The notes under the pieces were generated by a model. It worked only from the letters and a program-made list of their open reading frames with translations, had not been told where the DNA came from and ran no database searches. A program made the translations under genes and the position numbers. This document shows, one piece after another, positions 25,929-34,969 of a stretch of DNA of 64,000 nucleotides; the first letter of the stretch is position 1, and the number at the start of each line of letters is the position of its first letter. This DNA comes from Candidatus Zymogenaceae bacterium (GTDB taxonomy: Bacteria; Desulfobacterota; Zymogenia; Zymogenales; Zymogenaceae): positions 124,001 through 188,000 of the forward strand of contig JAFGAS010000086.1 of NCBI GenBank assembly GCA_016933535.1, written 5' to 3'.

Positions 25929-25962
25929 GAGAGGGTGCGCTATATATATGGCGCACCTTCTC
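25929..25962 (+). terminator. Hairpin between convergent genes, probable bidirectional terminator
   Basis: 12-bp stem GAGAGGGTGCGC/GCGCACCTTCTC (one G-T pair) with a 10-base TATA-rich loop, followed by TTTA. It lies between the GH57-like gene and the opposing amidohydrolase gene. Confidence 0.6.
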
Positions 25963-26006
25963 TTTATCGCCCGCGCCAGGGTCCCTTCCGTAACCGGGAC
26001 GTGTTC

Positions 26007-26873
26007 TTACCCAAACAGGAGCCGCTCGGCGTTCGTCCCCCTGATCTTCTCCTTGAACTCCGGCGATATATCGCAGCCGTCCAGTGCGTCGAGCGTTTCC
26101 TTGAATCCAACCAGCGGGTTATCCGTGGCAAAGAGAACCTTATTTTCGGCGTCATACTTCGTATACGCATCCCAGGGGAAGTATTTGTAGAGATCGGTAT
26201 AGGCCGAAATATCAACATATACGTTGGAATGCCTGACGGCAAGGGACCAGGCCTCCAGCGGCCAAGGAAATCCGCAGTGTCCCATGACGACCGTAAGCTC
26301 CGGATACCTGAGGGCCACCGGCTCGATGAGCATCGGGTGGCCGAGCAGCGCGTTGGAACCGGGGGTGGACATCTGATGGGCGGTATGGGTCCAGACTATG
26401 GATCGCAGTTCGATGGCCTTCTCCCAGAGGGGATAGAACCGGGTATCGGAAAATACGAAATGCTGCATCGGCGCAACGAGCTTCATGCCTCGGCAGCCCA
26501 GTTCTTCGACCGCCCGGGTAAAGTCGTCGACTGCCTTTCTGCCGAGGGACGGATCGATGCCGGCAAAGGGAATGAAACGGTCGGGATACCGGGAGGCGAG
26601 CCTTCCGACGTCCTCATTGGTAACCGCTATGACCCCCGAGGCCGTGGTGTAGTCGGCCCCGACGATGACCGCCTTATCGATCCCCGCCTCGTCCATCTCG
26701 GAGATGATGTCATCAGAGCTCTTCTGTGTAAACAGGTATTGAAGAGCGCCCGTGATATTTTTAAAGCGATCCCTATCGCGCATCGATCCGTAGAGGCGCT
26801 GCGCCGCTTCTTCGAGGCCCGGCAGCACCGTTGCCTCCTTGCAGAACGGGTGGATGTGCATATCGATGATCAT
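26007..26873 (-). CDS. Amidohydrolase family (Amidohydro_2 type) metal-dependent hydrolase
   Basis: A 288-residue TIM-barrel protein. MIIDMHIHPF carries the HxH metal motif on strand 1. Other features are DEAGIDKAVIVGADY, RFIPFAGIDPSLG, GCRGMKLVAPMQHF, TAHQMSTPGSNALLGHP, VVMGHCGFPWPLEAW (metal-binding His) and LFATDNPLVG (catalytic Asp). These mark the ACMSD/gamma-resorcylate-decarboxylase-like branch, which includes hydrolases and decarboxylases. The substrate is unknown. The ATG at 26873 follows AGAGGA; a longer reading to 26900 is less likely. It is a single gene facing the GH57-like gene. Confidence 0.88.
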   Translation of the reverse strand: MIIDMHIHPFCKEATVLPGLEEAAQRLYGSMRDRDRFKNITGALQYLFTQKSSDDIISEMDEAGIDKAVIVGADYTTASGVIAVTNEDVGRLASRYPDRFIPFAGIDPSLGRKAVDDFTRAVEELGCRGMKLVAPMQHFVFSDTRFYPLWEKAIELRSIVWTHTAHQMSTPGSNALLGHPMLIEPVALRYPELTVVMGHCGFPWPLEAWSLAVRHSNVYVDISAYTDLYKYFPWDAYTKYDAENKVLFATDNPLVGFKETLDALDGCDISPEFKEKIRGTNAERLLFG

Positions 26874-27069
26874 GGCATGTCCTCTTACATTTTGTTTCAC
26901 AATCCGCGACAGGTACCCCTCATGCCGGATATTTCAGGTTATTTCTGCTACGATCCATCCGAACTGTCGCTGTCCATATTTAACGCCTATCGGTCCTATT
27001 TGTCAAATAGTATGGGGTATTATTATGGCTTGTTTTGTCGCCTTGTCAACTTAAAGGAGCTATGCCGAA

Positions 27070-28351
27070 ATGTCGGATCAGAGACAAAAGATAGAACTTC
27101 TTGTCAAGTCCGCAGTGTGGAAGGCCGCCAAGAACAACGATGAGGGCGCCTTCAAAGACTACTGTGAAGCGATACGGGTCTTCCCCGCTTCCTCTCTGGC
27201 CCAGATGAAGGCGGGCGAATGCTGCGTGAGACTCGGCAAGACCGACGACGCCGTAGGATACCTGTCGGCGGCGGCGAACAAATACGCCGAGGAAGGCACC
27301 ATCCTCAAGGCGATTGCCGCCTATATAACTCCATCCTGAAAGTCGACCCAAACACCCCGGGGATAAGCGACAAGCTTGCCCGTCTGGGTGGAGAGAATCC
27401 ACGGCCCGAAACGATAAACCGGCCGAAACCGGGTATCGAGGTCTCCTCTCCCTCGACGGACGCCGCCAACCAGCCGGATATCCGTGATCTCCTGGAAAAG
27501 AGCGTTTCCCAGTCGTTGGAGTTCTCACTATCCCGAAAGACCGAGTCTACCCTGCCCAAAGATCGGATAATCGCCTGTAGGCAGAAGGTCGAGCTGTTTC
27601 ATGATCTGTCCTACGGCGACTTTCGGGCGCTCGTGGATCAGCTCACGCCCATTACCTTTTCGAAGGGCGATATAATCATAAAGGAAGGCGATACGGGAGA
27701 TTGATTCCCTGTATGGGATTGTAACGGGACGGCTGAGTATTTTCCGCAACGATGAATTTGGAAACGAGATATGGATTAGTAATCTTGAAGAGGGAAGTTT
27801 CTTCGGCGAGTTCGGCTTCTTTTCGAATGCCAGACGATTCGCCTCTGTCAAGGCCGACGTCAAGACAACCTTCTTTGAGTTGACGAAACGGGATGCAGAC
27901 ACGATCTGTCGTTCCCACCCCGGAATGAAAAATGTCTTTATTTCGTTCTACAAGAAGCGCGTGCTGGATACTCTATTGGCCGCGTCCCCCCTCTTCTCGC
28001 CCCTTGCTCCCTCCAGAATGGCCGCCATCCTGGAACACTTTACGCCCGCCCGGTTTGCCGCCGGGGACGTGGTCATTAAACAGGATACCCAAATCCATGT
28101 ATCTGATCCAATCAAGGACTGCCGCCGTCGTCTCTCGCGACACCGGCGGCCAAACGCTTATTTCCCGGCTCCTACCAAGTGATTTTTTCGGCGAGGTGGC
28201 CCTGTTGACGGGAATGCTAAGAACAGCCGACGTTGTTACCGAAACCGATTTGCGGATCATGGAAGTCGCACGCGACAATTTCAAGAATGCAGCACGTGAC
28301 TATCCGGAAATCGTCGAAACACTCAAGAAATACGTCAGGACGCACCTATAG
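27070..28351 (+). pseudogene. TPR plus double cyclic-nucleotide-binding domain protein, broken by three frameshifts
   Basis: Joining three reading frames gives one coherent protein of about 425 residues: N-terminal TPR-like helices (GAFKDYCEAIRVFPASSLAQ), a linker, a first cNMP-binding domain (TFSKGDIIIKEGDTGD joined to LYGIVTGRLSIF and GSFFGEFGFF) and a second (FAAGDVVIKQDT joined to MYLIQSRTAAVV and SDFFGEVALLTGM). The frame breaks at 27322-27327 (TATATA, one extra TA), 27699-27706 (GATTGATT, one extra GATT) and 28088-28090 (CCC, one extra C); removing these restores the frame each time. All three are short tandem duplications. The protein would be an effector-type regulator. It is probably a decaying gene. 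Confidence 0.8.
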
Positions 28352-28611
28352 GATGGGCCGCCGTCCGCCATCGGGAGTAAGGCCTGAAGTTACGTCAGGG
28401 AATTGAATGGAAACCGTAATATCGGCAGTTTATGCAGCACCCGATTAGGTCCAGGGCTGCAAGTGCGGCCGTATCCGCAATCTGGCAGTGATTTAGTTCG
28501 ACCCCCCTCTCAACGCCCTGCCCGCTTACCCAGTAAATCTATCGACCGCGTCCAAAAGACGCCTGCGGGGCAGCGGGTATTTCCGGTCAATATCTACGGT
28601 GTTCTATCTCC

Positions 28612-29379
28612 CTATCGAATGTATCTTCCGATGACCGTATCCCGCGCCTCCCGTTCCCATGACGCCTCTATCGGCTCGAGTACCGGCGCCCCCCCGTATT
28701 TTATCTCGAGGGCCCTTCTGATCAAGTAATCGGCAAGTTCGGGGTTCTTGGACAGGATCGGGCCGTGAAGGTAGGTACCGATGGTGTTCTTGTAGACCAC
28801 CCCCTCGGTCCGGTCCGTGCCGTTATTACCGTATCCATGGACGACATCGGCAAACGGCGCCAGTCCCTTTCCCAATTCGGTTCTCCCGCCGTGGTTTTCA
28901 AAACCGACGACAAAGAGCTCTTCTAATCCCTCTATTCGCGGCCTGATGATGATGTCTCCGATCAGGCGTTTGGCAAGCCGTCCCGGGGTCCTGGTCACCA
29001 GGTCGTAGATTCCCAGCCCCTCGATCTTCGTCCCGTCGGCCGCAATATAGTACGCACCGAGAAACTGATAGGCGCCGCAGACGAAGAGCCCCGGCGTTCC
29101 GTCTTCAATTGCCCGCCGCAGGAATCCCTCTTTGCCCCCGATAAGGTCCTTTTTGACTATCTCCTGCTGTCTGTCCTGGGCACCCCCCATAAATAGAAGA
29201 TCGACAGAATCGATCTCTGTGCTGTCGGTCCCCAGAGTTATGCCGGTAACCTCCACCATGATCTCCCGCCATTCGCAGCGTTTTCTCAGGATCATGACGT
29301 TGCCCCGATCACCGTAAGTGCTCATCAGATCGGGATAGAGCCAGCCGATCTTAAGGGAGTGTTTGCCTTTTTTCGTCAT
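28612..29379 (-). CDS. gatD: Lipid II isoglutaminyl synthase, glutaminase subunit GatD
   Basis: A 255-residue class I glutamine amidotransferase-like protein. It starts MTKKGKHSLKIGWLYPDLMS and has the catalytic Cys101 in GLFVCGAYQFLG and the catalytic His205 in TIGTYLHGPILSKNPELADY, the arrangement of GatD/CobQ-like enzymes. With MurT it converts D-glutamate to D-isoglutamine in lipid II. The ATG at 29379 overlaps the murT stop by four bases, so the two subunits are translationally coupled. The pair is best known from Gram-positive bacteria, which makes its presence beside LPS-transport genes notable. Confidence 0.93.
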   Translation of the reverse strand: MTKKGKHSLKIGWLYPDLMSTYGDRGNVMILRKRCEWREIMVEVTGITLGTDSTEIDSVDLLFMGGAQDRQQEIVKKDLIGGKEGFLRRAIEDGTPGLFVCGAYQFLGAYYIAADGTKIEGLGIYDLVTRTPGRLAKRLIGDIIIRPRIEGLEELFVVGFENHGGRTELGKGLAPFADVVHGYGNNGTDRTEGVVYKNTIGTYLHGPILSKNPELADYLIRRALEIKYGGAPVLEPIEASWEREARDTVIGRYIR

Positions 29380-30725
29380 GTCGTCTTTTGTTTGAATTCG
29401 TCCCCGGTCAGTATGTTCCTGACCTCCAGCATCGCCGAATAGGTAGGCAGGATAAACAGGAAGTCCCCCGGAGGAGTTAACTCGACGGCCCGTTCTATGG
29501 CCGCGGTAAGATCGGGGATGACGGTAACGCCGTCCAATTTGTCCTTTCCTTTGGACCTGCCGCGATTGTGCCCGGCATACCTCAGGCGGATGGCCATATC
29601 GTAGGCGCGGTCTCCGGAGACGACGATTCGATCGGCCAGGTCCCTGAGAAGCTCGAAGTCGACGTCCCATATCCATGAGACGTCTCTGCCGTCCGGGATA
29701 CGGTCGTTCAACAGGACAAGCACCCCTTTCTGTGCGTTGTCAAACTCCTCCAGGACTTCGACGGATTGATTGAAACCGGTCGGGTTCTTGGAGAGCTGGA
29801 TGACGATCTTCCGCCCCCGGTAAGCGATGATTTCCTGTCTGCCGAAGGCGGCCCCGAAATCGGCGATATCACGTTTTATCTTCTCCAGCCCAATACCGAA
29901 GACGATATGGAGCATGAGCGCCACGGCGTTTGTGTTATATCGGTTAAACAGGCCCAGGAGCGGGCTCTTTACCGTCTCGGAGTAGTCCACGATGCCCGAG
30001 GGTTGAAAGCCACAGCCGGCGCACAGGAAATCACCGATATGAGAATAGGCGATCGCACTATATGTGAGGCGCTCGGCACACTCGGGACAGTACAGGGAGT
30101 CCGCCTCGTGGGGTACGGCGCGCTTTTTCATCGCCTTTTTCTTAAGACCGAAAAAAGATACGGAGAGGTTCGGAAGCGATTTCCCGAGATAAAATATCTG
30201 GGGATCATTGCCGTTCATGATAAGGGCGGTCTTTTTCGTGAGTGTCGCCAGCGCCTCCTGCCATTTGAGGGCTATGGTGTTTACCTCGCCGTAACGATCC
30301 AGCTGATCTCGGAAGAGGTTGAGCACCATGATTGCGTTTGGGTGGAATTCGGAAAGCAGCAGCGGCAGGACGTTTTCATCCACCTCTAATATCGCCACAT
30401 CGGCGACAATCTTCCCGTACAGGTTCGCGTTGCCGATCAGACACGAGGCCACGCCGTTCATGAGATTGGCGCCGGTCTCGTTGCCGATGACCCGATACCC
30501 GTTTTTCGAGAGGATATGCCGAGTGATCTTTGCCGACGTGGTCTTGCCGTTGGTGCCGACGATGACGACGGTCAGAAGGCCCGGGTTCTTCTGGATCATC
30601 GTCCTGATAAAACTGCCGGAAAGCCTCAGGGCGATTTCTCCCGGCCATGTGAACCCGTGGCCGATGCGTCCGGCACGAATCAGAAAGGCAATAGTCTTGG
30701 TGAGCGCGAGGATCGGAACAATCAT
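29376..30725 (-). CDS. murT: Lipid II isoglutaminyl synthase, Mur ligase subunit MurT
   Basis: A Mur ligase-family protein of about 449 residues. The ATP loop is VVIVGTNGKTTSAKITRHIL, then NETGANLMNGVAS, NLFRDQLDRYGEV and a four-Cys zinc-ribbon insert (CPECAERL and FLCAGCGFQPSG) that is diagnostic of MurT over MurE/MurF. The C-terminal DUF1727-type domain contains FILPTYSAMLEVRNIL. MurT activates the D-Glu carboxylate in lipid II for amidation with ammonia from GatD. The ATG at 30725, with AGGA upstream, is preferred over a GTG at 30764. The stop overlaps the gatD start. Confidence 0.93.
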   Translation of the reverse strand: MIVPILALTKTIAFLIRAGRIGHGFTWPGEIALRLSGSFIRTMIQKNPGLLTVVIVGTNGKTTSAKITRHILSKNGYRVIGNETGANLMNGVASCLIGNANLYGKIVADVAILEVDENVLPLLLSEFHPNAIMVLNLFRDQLDRYGEVNTIALKWQEALATLTKKTALIMNGNDPQIFYLGKSLPNLSVSFFGLKKKAMKKRAVPHEADSLYCPECAERLTYSAIAYSHIGDFLCAGCGFQPSGIVDYSETVKSPLLGLFNRYNTNAVALMLHIVFGIGLEKIKRDIADFGAAFGRQEIIAYRGRKIVIQLSKNPTGFNQSVEVLEEFDNAQKGVLVLLNDRIPDGRDVSWIWDVDFELLRDLADRIVVSGDRAYDMAIRLRYAGHNRGRSKGKDKLDGVTVIPDLTAAIERAVELTPPGDFLFILPTYSAMLEVRNILTGDEFKQKTT

Positions 30726-31120
30726 CGATTCGTCCTGTGTTTCGGCAATAGTAGCATGTTTCACTCCGCGTTGCCATTATTTTCTGGAACAAACCATTTG
30801 TGGGTGAGAAACTTTGGGGTTCCGGAACGGACGCTATAGCGTATGTTTGGATGTTCGTGCGGGCATGAGCACCCCGGCCTTAATACTGTTACCGTATCGC
30901 ATGAACCGGCCCTCGTATCACTGTACCAACATACGGTGAGGACCTTTTTCCATATTCTGAGACACGAAACGCACGAACATCTTTTCCCGGGGCTTACTTC
31001 CCCGGCCCGGCCTGAGTATCAATTCTGATATCTGACATAAAATAACCCCCTCGTAGCGAGGAGGAGGTAAAGGGCCGGTGAGATAGATCGCGGCCCCCAT
31101 CACGTTGGGGGCCGCGATTA
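30726..31120. other. Noncoding region between murT and hsp20
   Basis: About 395 bases, with no convincing gene on either strand. It contains a hairpin at 30987-31005 (CCGGGG/CCCCGG with a 7-base loop), a small one near 31050 (CCTCG/CGAGG), and the 13-bp hairpin at 31087-31118 listed separately. murT's own promoter is not clear. Confidence 0.5.
31087..31118 (-). terminator. Strong hairpin downstream of hsp20
   Basis: Perfect 13-bp stem with a 6-base loop: ATCGCGGCCCCCA pairs with TGGGGGCCGCGAT. It lies 3 bases after the hsp20 stop. There is no T-run on the minus strand, so it may protect the mRNA 3' end or stop transcription with Rho rather than act as a classical intrinsic terminator. Confidence 0.55.
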
Positions 31121-31567
31121 TTAGTGTGTCTCTATCTTTATGGCCTTCTTATTCTTTACGTTGGCTTTAGGCATCACTACCTTCAGGACGCCCCCCTTAT
31201 AGTCGGCCTTAATTTTTTCTTCGTCTACTTCGCCGGGGAGCTCTACGGTCCGTCTGAAGTAACCGTAGCTCGTCTCCCGGCAAAACGAATTCATCTGCTC
31301 TTCTTCAGATTCGTTACGCTTTTCTCCGGAGATCGTCAGGTACCCGTTGTTGACGCTCAGGTCGATATCCTTCACGTCCAAGCCCGGAAGCTCGGCCTTG
31401 ACGACAATGTCCTTCTTGGTCTCGCTCATCTCGATTTTCGGCATCGGATTCGAAGCCGGCGAGTCACCGGTAAGATCGTTGAAAAAACTGTCATGGAGGT
31501 CTATCTCTCTTTTCAGGTCCTCACAGACCTGCGATTCAAAATAGTCTTTCATCGGTATTAGTCTCAT
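31121..31567 (-). CDS. Hsp20 / alpha-crystallin family small heat shock protein
   Basis: A 148-residue protein. The N-terminal arm is short; the alpha-crystallin domain spans residues about 45-140 with ETKKDIVVKAELPGLDVKDI, LTISGEKRNESEEEQ and YGYFRRTVELPGEVDEEKI, then the A-x-x-x-n-G-V-L signature as ADYKGGVLKVVMPK. It binds unfolded proteins as an ATP-independent holdase. The ATG follows GGAGGG and a promoter (TTGACA, TACATT) lies just upstream. No CIRCE element was seen. It is divergent from the acylase gene. Confidence 0.95.
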   Translation of the reverse strand: MRLIPMKDYFESQVCEDLKREIDLHDSFFNDLTGDSPASNPMPKIEMSETKKDIVVKAELPGLDVKDIDLSVNNGYLTISGEKRNESEEEQMNSFCRETSYGYFRRTVELPGEVDEEKIKADYKGGVLKVVMPKANVKNKKAIKIETH

Positions 31568-31598
31568 TTTTCGTCCCTCCTCTTTTGCTCTTTTAAAT

Positions 31599-31626
31599 AA
31601 TGTAATCATGTTTCTGCCTTTGTCAA
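31599..31626 (-). promoter_or_regulatory. Promoter of hsp20
   Basis: Minus-strand TTGACA (31626-31621) and TACATT (31604-31599), 16-base spacer, ending 31 bases before the hsp20 ATG. The -10 match is partial. Confidence 0.55.
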
Positions 31627-31700
31627 GACGGTCATTTCTTGGTTGAACTCGCCGAACAAAATCTGTTAGTATAGTACCGTCGTTATAAGAGGAGGACGTG

Positions 31701-34085
31701 GTGAGGATATTTAAGATACTCGTCATCGCCGTATCGGCCGTCATCGTGCTTGCCGCAGGCGGAATCTGGATTTATCTCAACGCGATCGTCCCGAAATATG
31801 AAGGCGAGCTCTCGCTTCCCGGCATCAGGGAGGGGGCCGTGGTTATCCGGGATGTTTACGGCGTTCCCCATATTTACGCCGACAACATCAACGACCTCTA
31901 CTTTGCCCTCGGATACTGCCAGGCACAGGATCGTCTCTTCCAGATGGATTTCTATCGGCGGGCCGCCCGGGGCAGATTATCCGAGGTCTTCGGAAAAGAC
32001 CTCCTGGACGCGGACCGATATCTCGTGACGATGGGATTTGCCCGCACCGCGAAAGAACAGATAGACAACCTCCCGCCCGCTCTCAGGGAGATGGTCGAGG
32101 CGTTTTCCGCAGGAATCAATGCGTCTATGGAACGCAATCCCCTTCCCGCTGAGTGTAAGATTCTCGGCTATCGGCCCGATCCGTGGACCGTCGAAGATTC
32201 TCAGGCCATCGGAAACCTCATCAGCTTTCAGCTTGCCGGATGGGCCTACAAGAACGAGATCCTCAACTGGCTCCTCCTGGATAAACTCGGGCCGGAGCGT
32301 GCCGCCCTATTCCTGCCCTTTCTTCCGAAGGAGACGGTCTTCATAACGGCCCGAACCGGGCCGGCATACGACGTCCCTGAGGTCTCCGATGAATCGAGGA
32401 GGTTCCTCTCATTTTTTATAAACCGGACGCTGGCCAGCAACAACTGGGTCGTCTCGGGTGAGAAATCAGTTACGGGAAACCCCATCCTCTGCGAGGATTC
32501 CCACGAATCGGGGCCGGAGATGCCCACGCAGTGGCACCTCTCGCATCTGGTCGGTCCGGATATCGACATCGCCGGGGCAATGTTCCCCGGTGCCCCGATC
32601 TTCGTTTTTGGTCATAACGACCATATTGCCTGGGGGGTGACTAACTTCACCCTCGATACCCAGGACCTCTACCTTGAAAAGATAAATCCCGAAAACGAGA
32701 ACCAGGTCATGTATGAGGGGAAATGGGTGGACATGGAGTTGATAACCGAGGCCATCCCCGTCAAAGGGGATAATGGAGTGACCCAAGAAAACATCACGGT
32801 GCGTATAACTCCCCACGGCCCGATCATCAACGACGTCGAATCGGGATTGGGTGAAACGCCGGTGAGCCTCCGCGCCCAGGGTTTCGAGCCCTGGCCGCTG
32901 CTGGAGGCCTTTTATCGAATCAACACCGCGCGCAACTGGGATGAATTCACCGCCGGCCTTTCCATTTACGCCGCCGGCCCCCAGCACTTCGTCTATGCCG
33001 ACAGCGCCGGCACCATCGGGTACGTCGGTGCGGGGAAATGCCCCATCAGGACCAACAGCACGGGGCTCCTGCCGAAACCGGGCTGGGACGGAAAGTCCGA
33101 ATGGCGGGGGTACTATCCCTTTGAATCGATGCCTATTATGAAAAATCCCGAGAAGGGATATATCGGGACGGCCAACAACCCTCCGATCTCGGGCGAATCG
33201 CCGATCTTTCTGTCCGATTACTGGGAATCGCCGTGGCGGGCGGCGAGAATCGACGAACTCCTGAGGGCAAAGGAACGCCTTAGTACGGCCGATATGAAAG
33301 AGATGCAGCTTGACGTGAAATCGGGGCTCGCGGCCCGCCTCGTACCGATTATCGTGGAGACGCTCAGAAGAGACGCAACCGACAAGCTCGCCCCGTATAT
33401 CGACGCCCTGGCCGCGTGGGACTACCGGTCACTGCCCGATTCGCCCGGCGCCGCGATATTTGAGGTAACCTTCAACGAACTGCTGATCGAGACCTTTTCC
33501 GACGAGTTGGGAGACGACCTCTTTTCGCTTTTCATGGACGATAAATCCGTTGCAACCAATACACTCTGCCGCCTCGTCACCGACGACCGAACGTCCGATC
33601 TCTTCGACAATACGGCCACCGAGAAGCGCGAGACGTTTGACGACACCCTCATGAAGGCCTTCGGAGAGGCGATCATCTATCTCTCCGATACCCTGGGAAA
33701 CGACCCGGCCGCCTGGCATTGGGGCGCGTTCCACACCGTCGAGTTTTCGCATGTCTTCGGTCAGGTAAAGATTCTGAGGCCCTTTTTCAACTACGGGCCT
33801 TTCCCGTTTGGCGGCAGTGACCTGTCGCTCAACCGCGGGGGCTACAATAAAAGCAAACCGTATGCCGTCGACATTACCGCTTCCATCCGTTACATCGTTG
33901 ATCTGGCCGATCTCAAAGATTCGCTTGTCGTCCTGTCGACCGGGCAATGCCAGAGCCTCACGAGCCCCCACCGTGAGGACATGACCGATCTCTTCCTCAC
34001 GGGGAACTACATACCCTGGTATTTCGACAAGAAAGATATTGAAGAGAACGCCGAGGGGATAATGAAGTTTCTGCCGGAAAAATAG
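31701..34085 (+). CDS. Penicillin acylase family Ntn-hydrolase
   Basis: About 794 residues. An N-terminal membrane segment (VIAVSAVIVLAAGGIWIYL) suggests export or anchoring. The alpha-chain part has VIRDVYGVPHIYADNINDLY and ALGYCQAQDRLFQMDFYRR. The self-cleavage site and nucleophile is Ser246 in TLASNNWVVSG, followed by the beta chain with HLVGPDIDIAG, GHNDHIAWGVTN and the C-terminal LSLNRGGYNKSKPY and STGQCQSLTSPH. The family cleaves amide bonds of acyl compounds such as beta-lactams or N-acyl-homoserine lactones; the substrate here is unknown. The GTG at 31701 follows GGAGG by 5 bases and is preferred over a GTG at 31698. Confidence 0.93.
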   Translation: MRIFKILVIAVSAVIVLAAGGIWIYLNAIVPKYEGELSLPGIREGAVVIRDVYGVPHIYADNINDLYFALGYCQAQDRLFQMDFYRRAARGRLSEVFGKDLLDADRYLVTMGFARTAKEQIDNLPPALREMVEAFSAGINASMERNPLPAECKILGYRPDPWTVEDSQAIGNLISFQLAGWAYKNEILNWLLLDKLGPERAALFLPFLPKETVFITARTGPAYDVPEVSDESRRFLSFFINRTLASNNWVVSGEKSVTGNPILCEDSHESGPEMPTQWHLSHLVGPDIDIAGAMFPGAPIFVFGHNDHIAWGVTNFTLDTQDLYLEKINPENENQVMYEGKWVDMELITEAIPVKGDNGVTQENITVRITPHGPIINDVESGLGETPVSLRAQGFEPWPLLEAFYRINTARNWDEFTAGLSIYAAGPQHFVYADSAGTIGYVGAGKCPIRTNSTGLLPKPGWDGKSEWRGYYPFESMPIMKNPEKGYIGTANNPPISGESPIFLSDYWESPWRAARIDELLRAKERLSTADMKEMQLDVKSGLAARLVPIIVETLRRDATDKLAPYIDALAAWDYRSLPDSPGAAIFEVTFNELLIETFSDELGDDLFSLFMDDKSVATNTLCRLVTDDRTSDLFDNTATEKRETFDDTLMKAFGEAIIYLSDTLGNDPAAWHWGAFHTVEFSHVFGQVKILRPFFNYGPFPFGGSDLSLNRGGYNKSKPYAVDITASIRYIVDLADLKDSLVVLSTGQCQSLTSPHREDMTDLFLTGNYIPWYFDKKDIEENAEGIMKFLPEK

Positions 34086-34163
34086 CGGAAAACGGGAGTA
34101 AAGCAGCCTATTGCTCACCCCGTGGCGATTGTTAAGGATTGCTGCCTGTTCGTGAGATAATCC

Positions 34164-34967
34164 CTATCCCCGGTAGTGCATAGTATCGACAACCGGGTGC
34201 GATACCGCCACCGATGAGGCGATCTCCTCTATCAGGCGGTGTTCCTTGATATTGTGGATAACGCCCTTGAGCAGCACCGATTTGCCGTCGAAAACAACCT
34301 CGAGCGTGGGCAGGTTGAGGCGCCTTTCGGTCTCAAGAGCCGCCTTGATCCGGGCCGCGTCGGCCCGACCCGCCAACAGGTCAGCCGACTCGGCGGTCTT
34401 ATGCTTTTCCCGTTCGCCCAGTGCGGCGACAATCACCCGGGCAATTTCCTCGTAGGTCTCCGTTGACGAGTTGAAGACCATGTCGTAGTTGGCGGTATCA
34501 TCCCAGTTCCTGCCGTAGTTCTTGTTGACATATTCGGCCCGGGTCTTGTCAATCCGGGCAATCTGCCGGCGGGCGGTCTTGTCATCGATACCGTCCTCCT
34601 CCATCATACGCCCGATGCGGATTTCCAGCGGCGCCACGAGCCTGATCCTGAGGACATGGGAGATATCCCTCAGAAGATAGTTGCCCCCCCTTCCGATAAT
34701 CACCACGTTATCCTTGACGGCATGTTCGTATATGATCGATTCGACCAGCGCGATGAGACCGCGATACTCCCAGTCGAAGCGTTCCCAGACGCTGGGCGAG
34801 TTTTCATCGAACTCCAGATCCGCCCCCGGCCACCGCTTACCGAATCTCTTGATATCGGCGATGATACGTTTTTTACTGACGAACCCATAGCCCAATGCCC
34901 GCGCCACGGCCTGGCCGATCTCATGGCTGCCGCTCTGGCACTCCCGTGAAATGGTTAGAATTGCCAT
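34164..34967 (-). CDS. Cytidylate kinase-like protein with C-terminal BON-like domain
   Basis: A 267-residue protein. It starts with AILTISRECQSGSHEIGQAV, the modified P-loop typical of cytidylate-kinase-like proteins, followed by ARALGYGFVSKKRI, NVVIIGRGGNYLLRD and RQIARIDKTRAEYVNKNYGR. Residues about 215-267 (LPTLEVVFDGKSVLLKGVI and onward) resemble a BON domain, often involved in membrane or ligand binding. The kinase substrate is not known for this family. It lies 2 bases after terC, so the two are probably cotranscribed. Confidence 0.85.
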   Translation of the reverse strand: MAILTISRECQSGSHEIGQAVARALGYGFVSKKRIIADIKRFGKRWPGADLEFDENSPSVWERFDWEYRGLIALVESIIYEHAVKDNVVIIGRGGNYLLRDISHVLRIRLVAPLEIRIGRMMEEDGIDDKTARRQIARIDKTRAEYVNKNYGRNWDDTANYDMVFNSSTETYEEIARVIVAALGEREKHKTAESADLLAGRADAARIKAALETERRLNLPTLEVVFDGKSVLLKGVIHNIKEHRLIEEIASSVAVSHPVVDTMHYRG

Positions 34968-34969
34968 GG

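Noticed and set aside
25935-27143. 402-codon plus-strand open frame
   Set aside because: It is antisense to the amidohydrolase gene, which has clear metal-binding motifs, and runs through a terminator-like hairpin.
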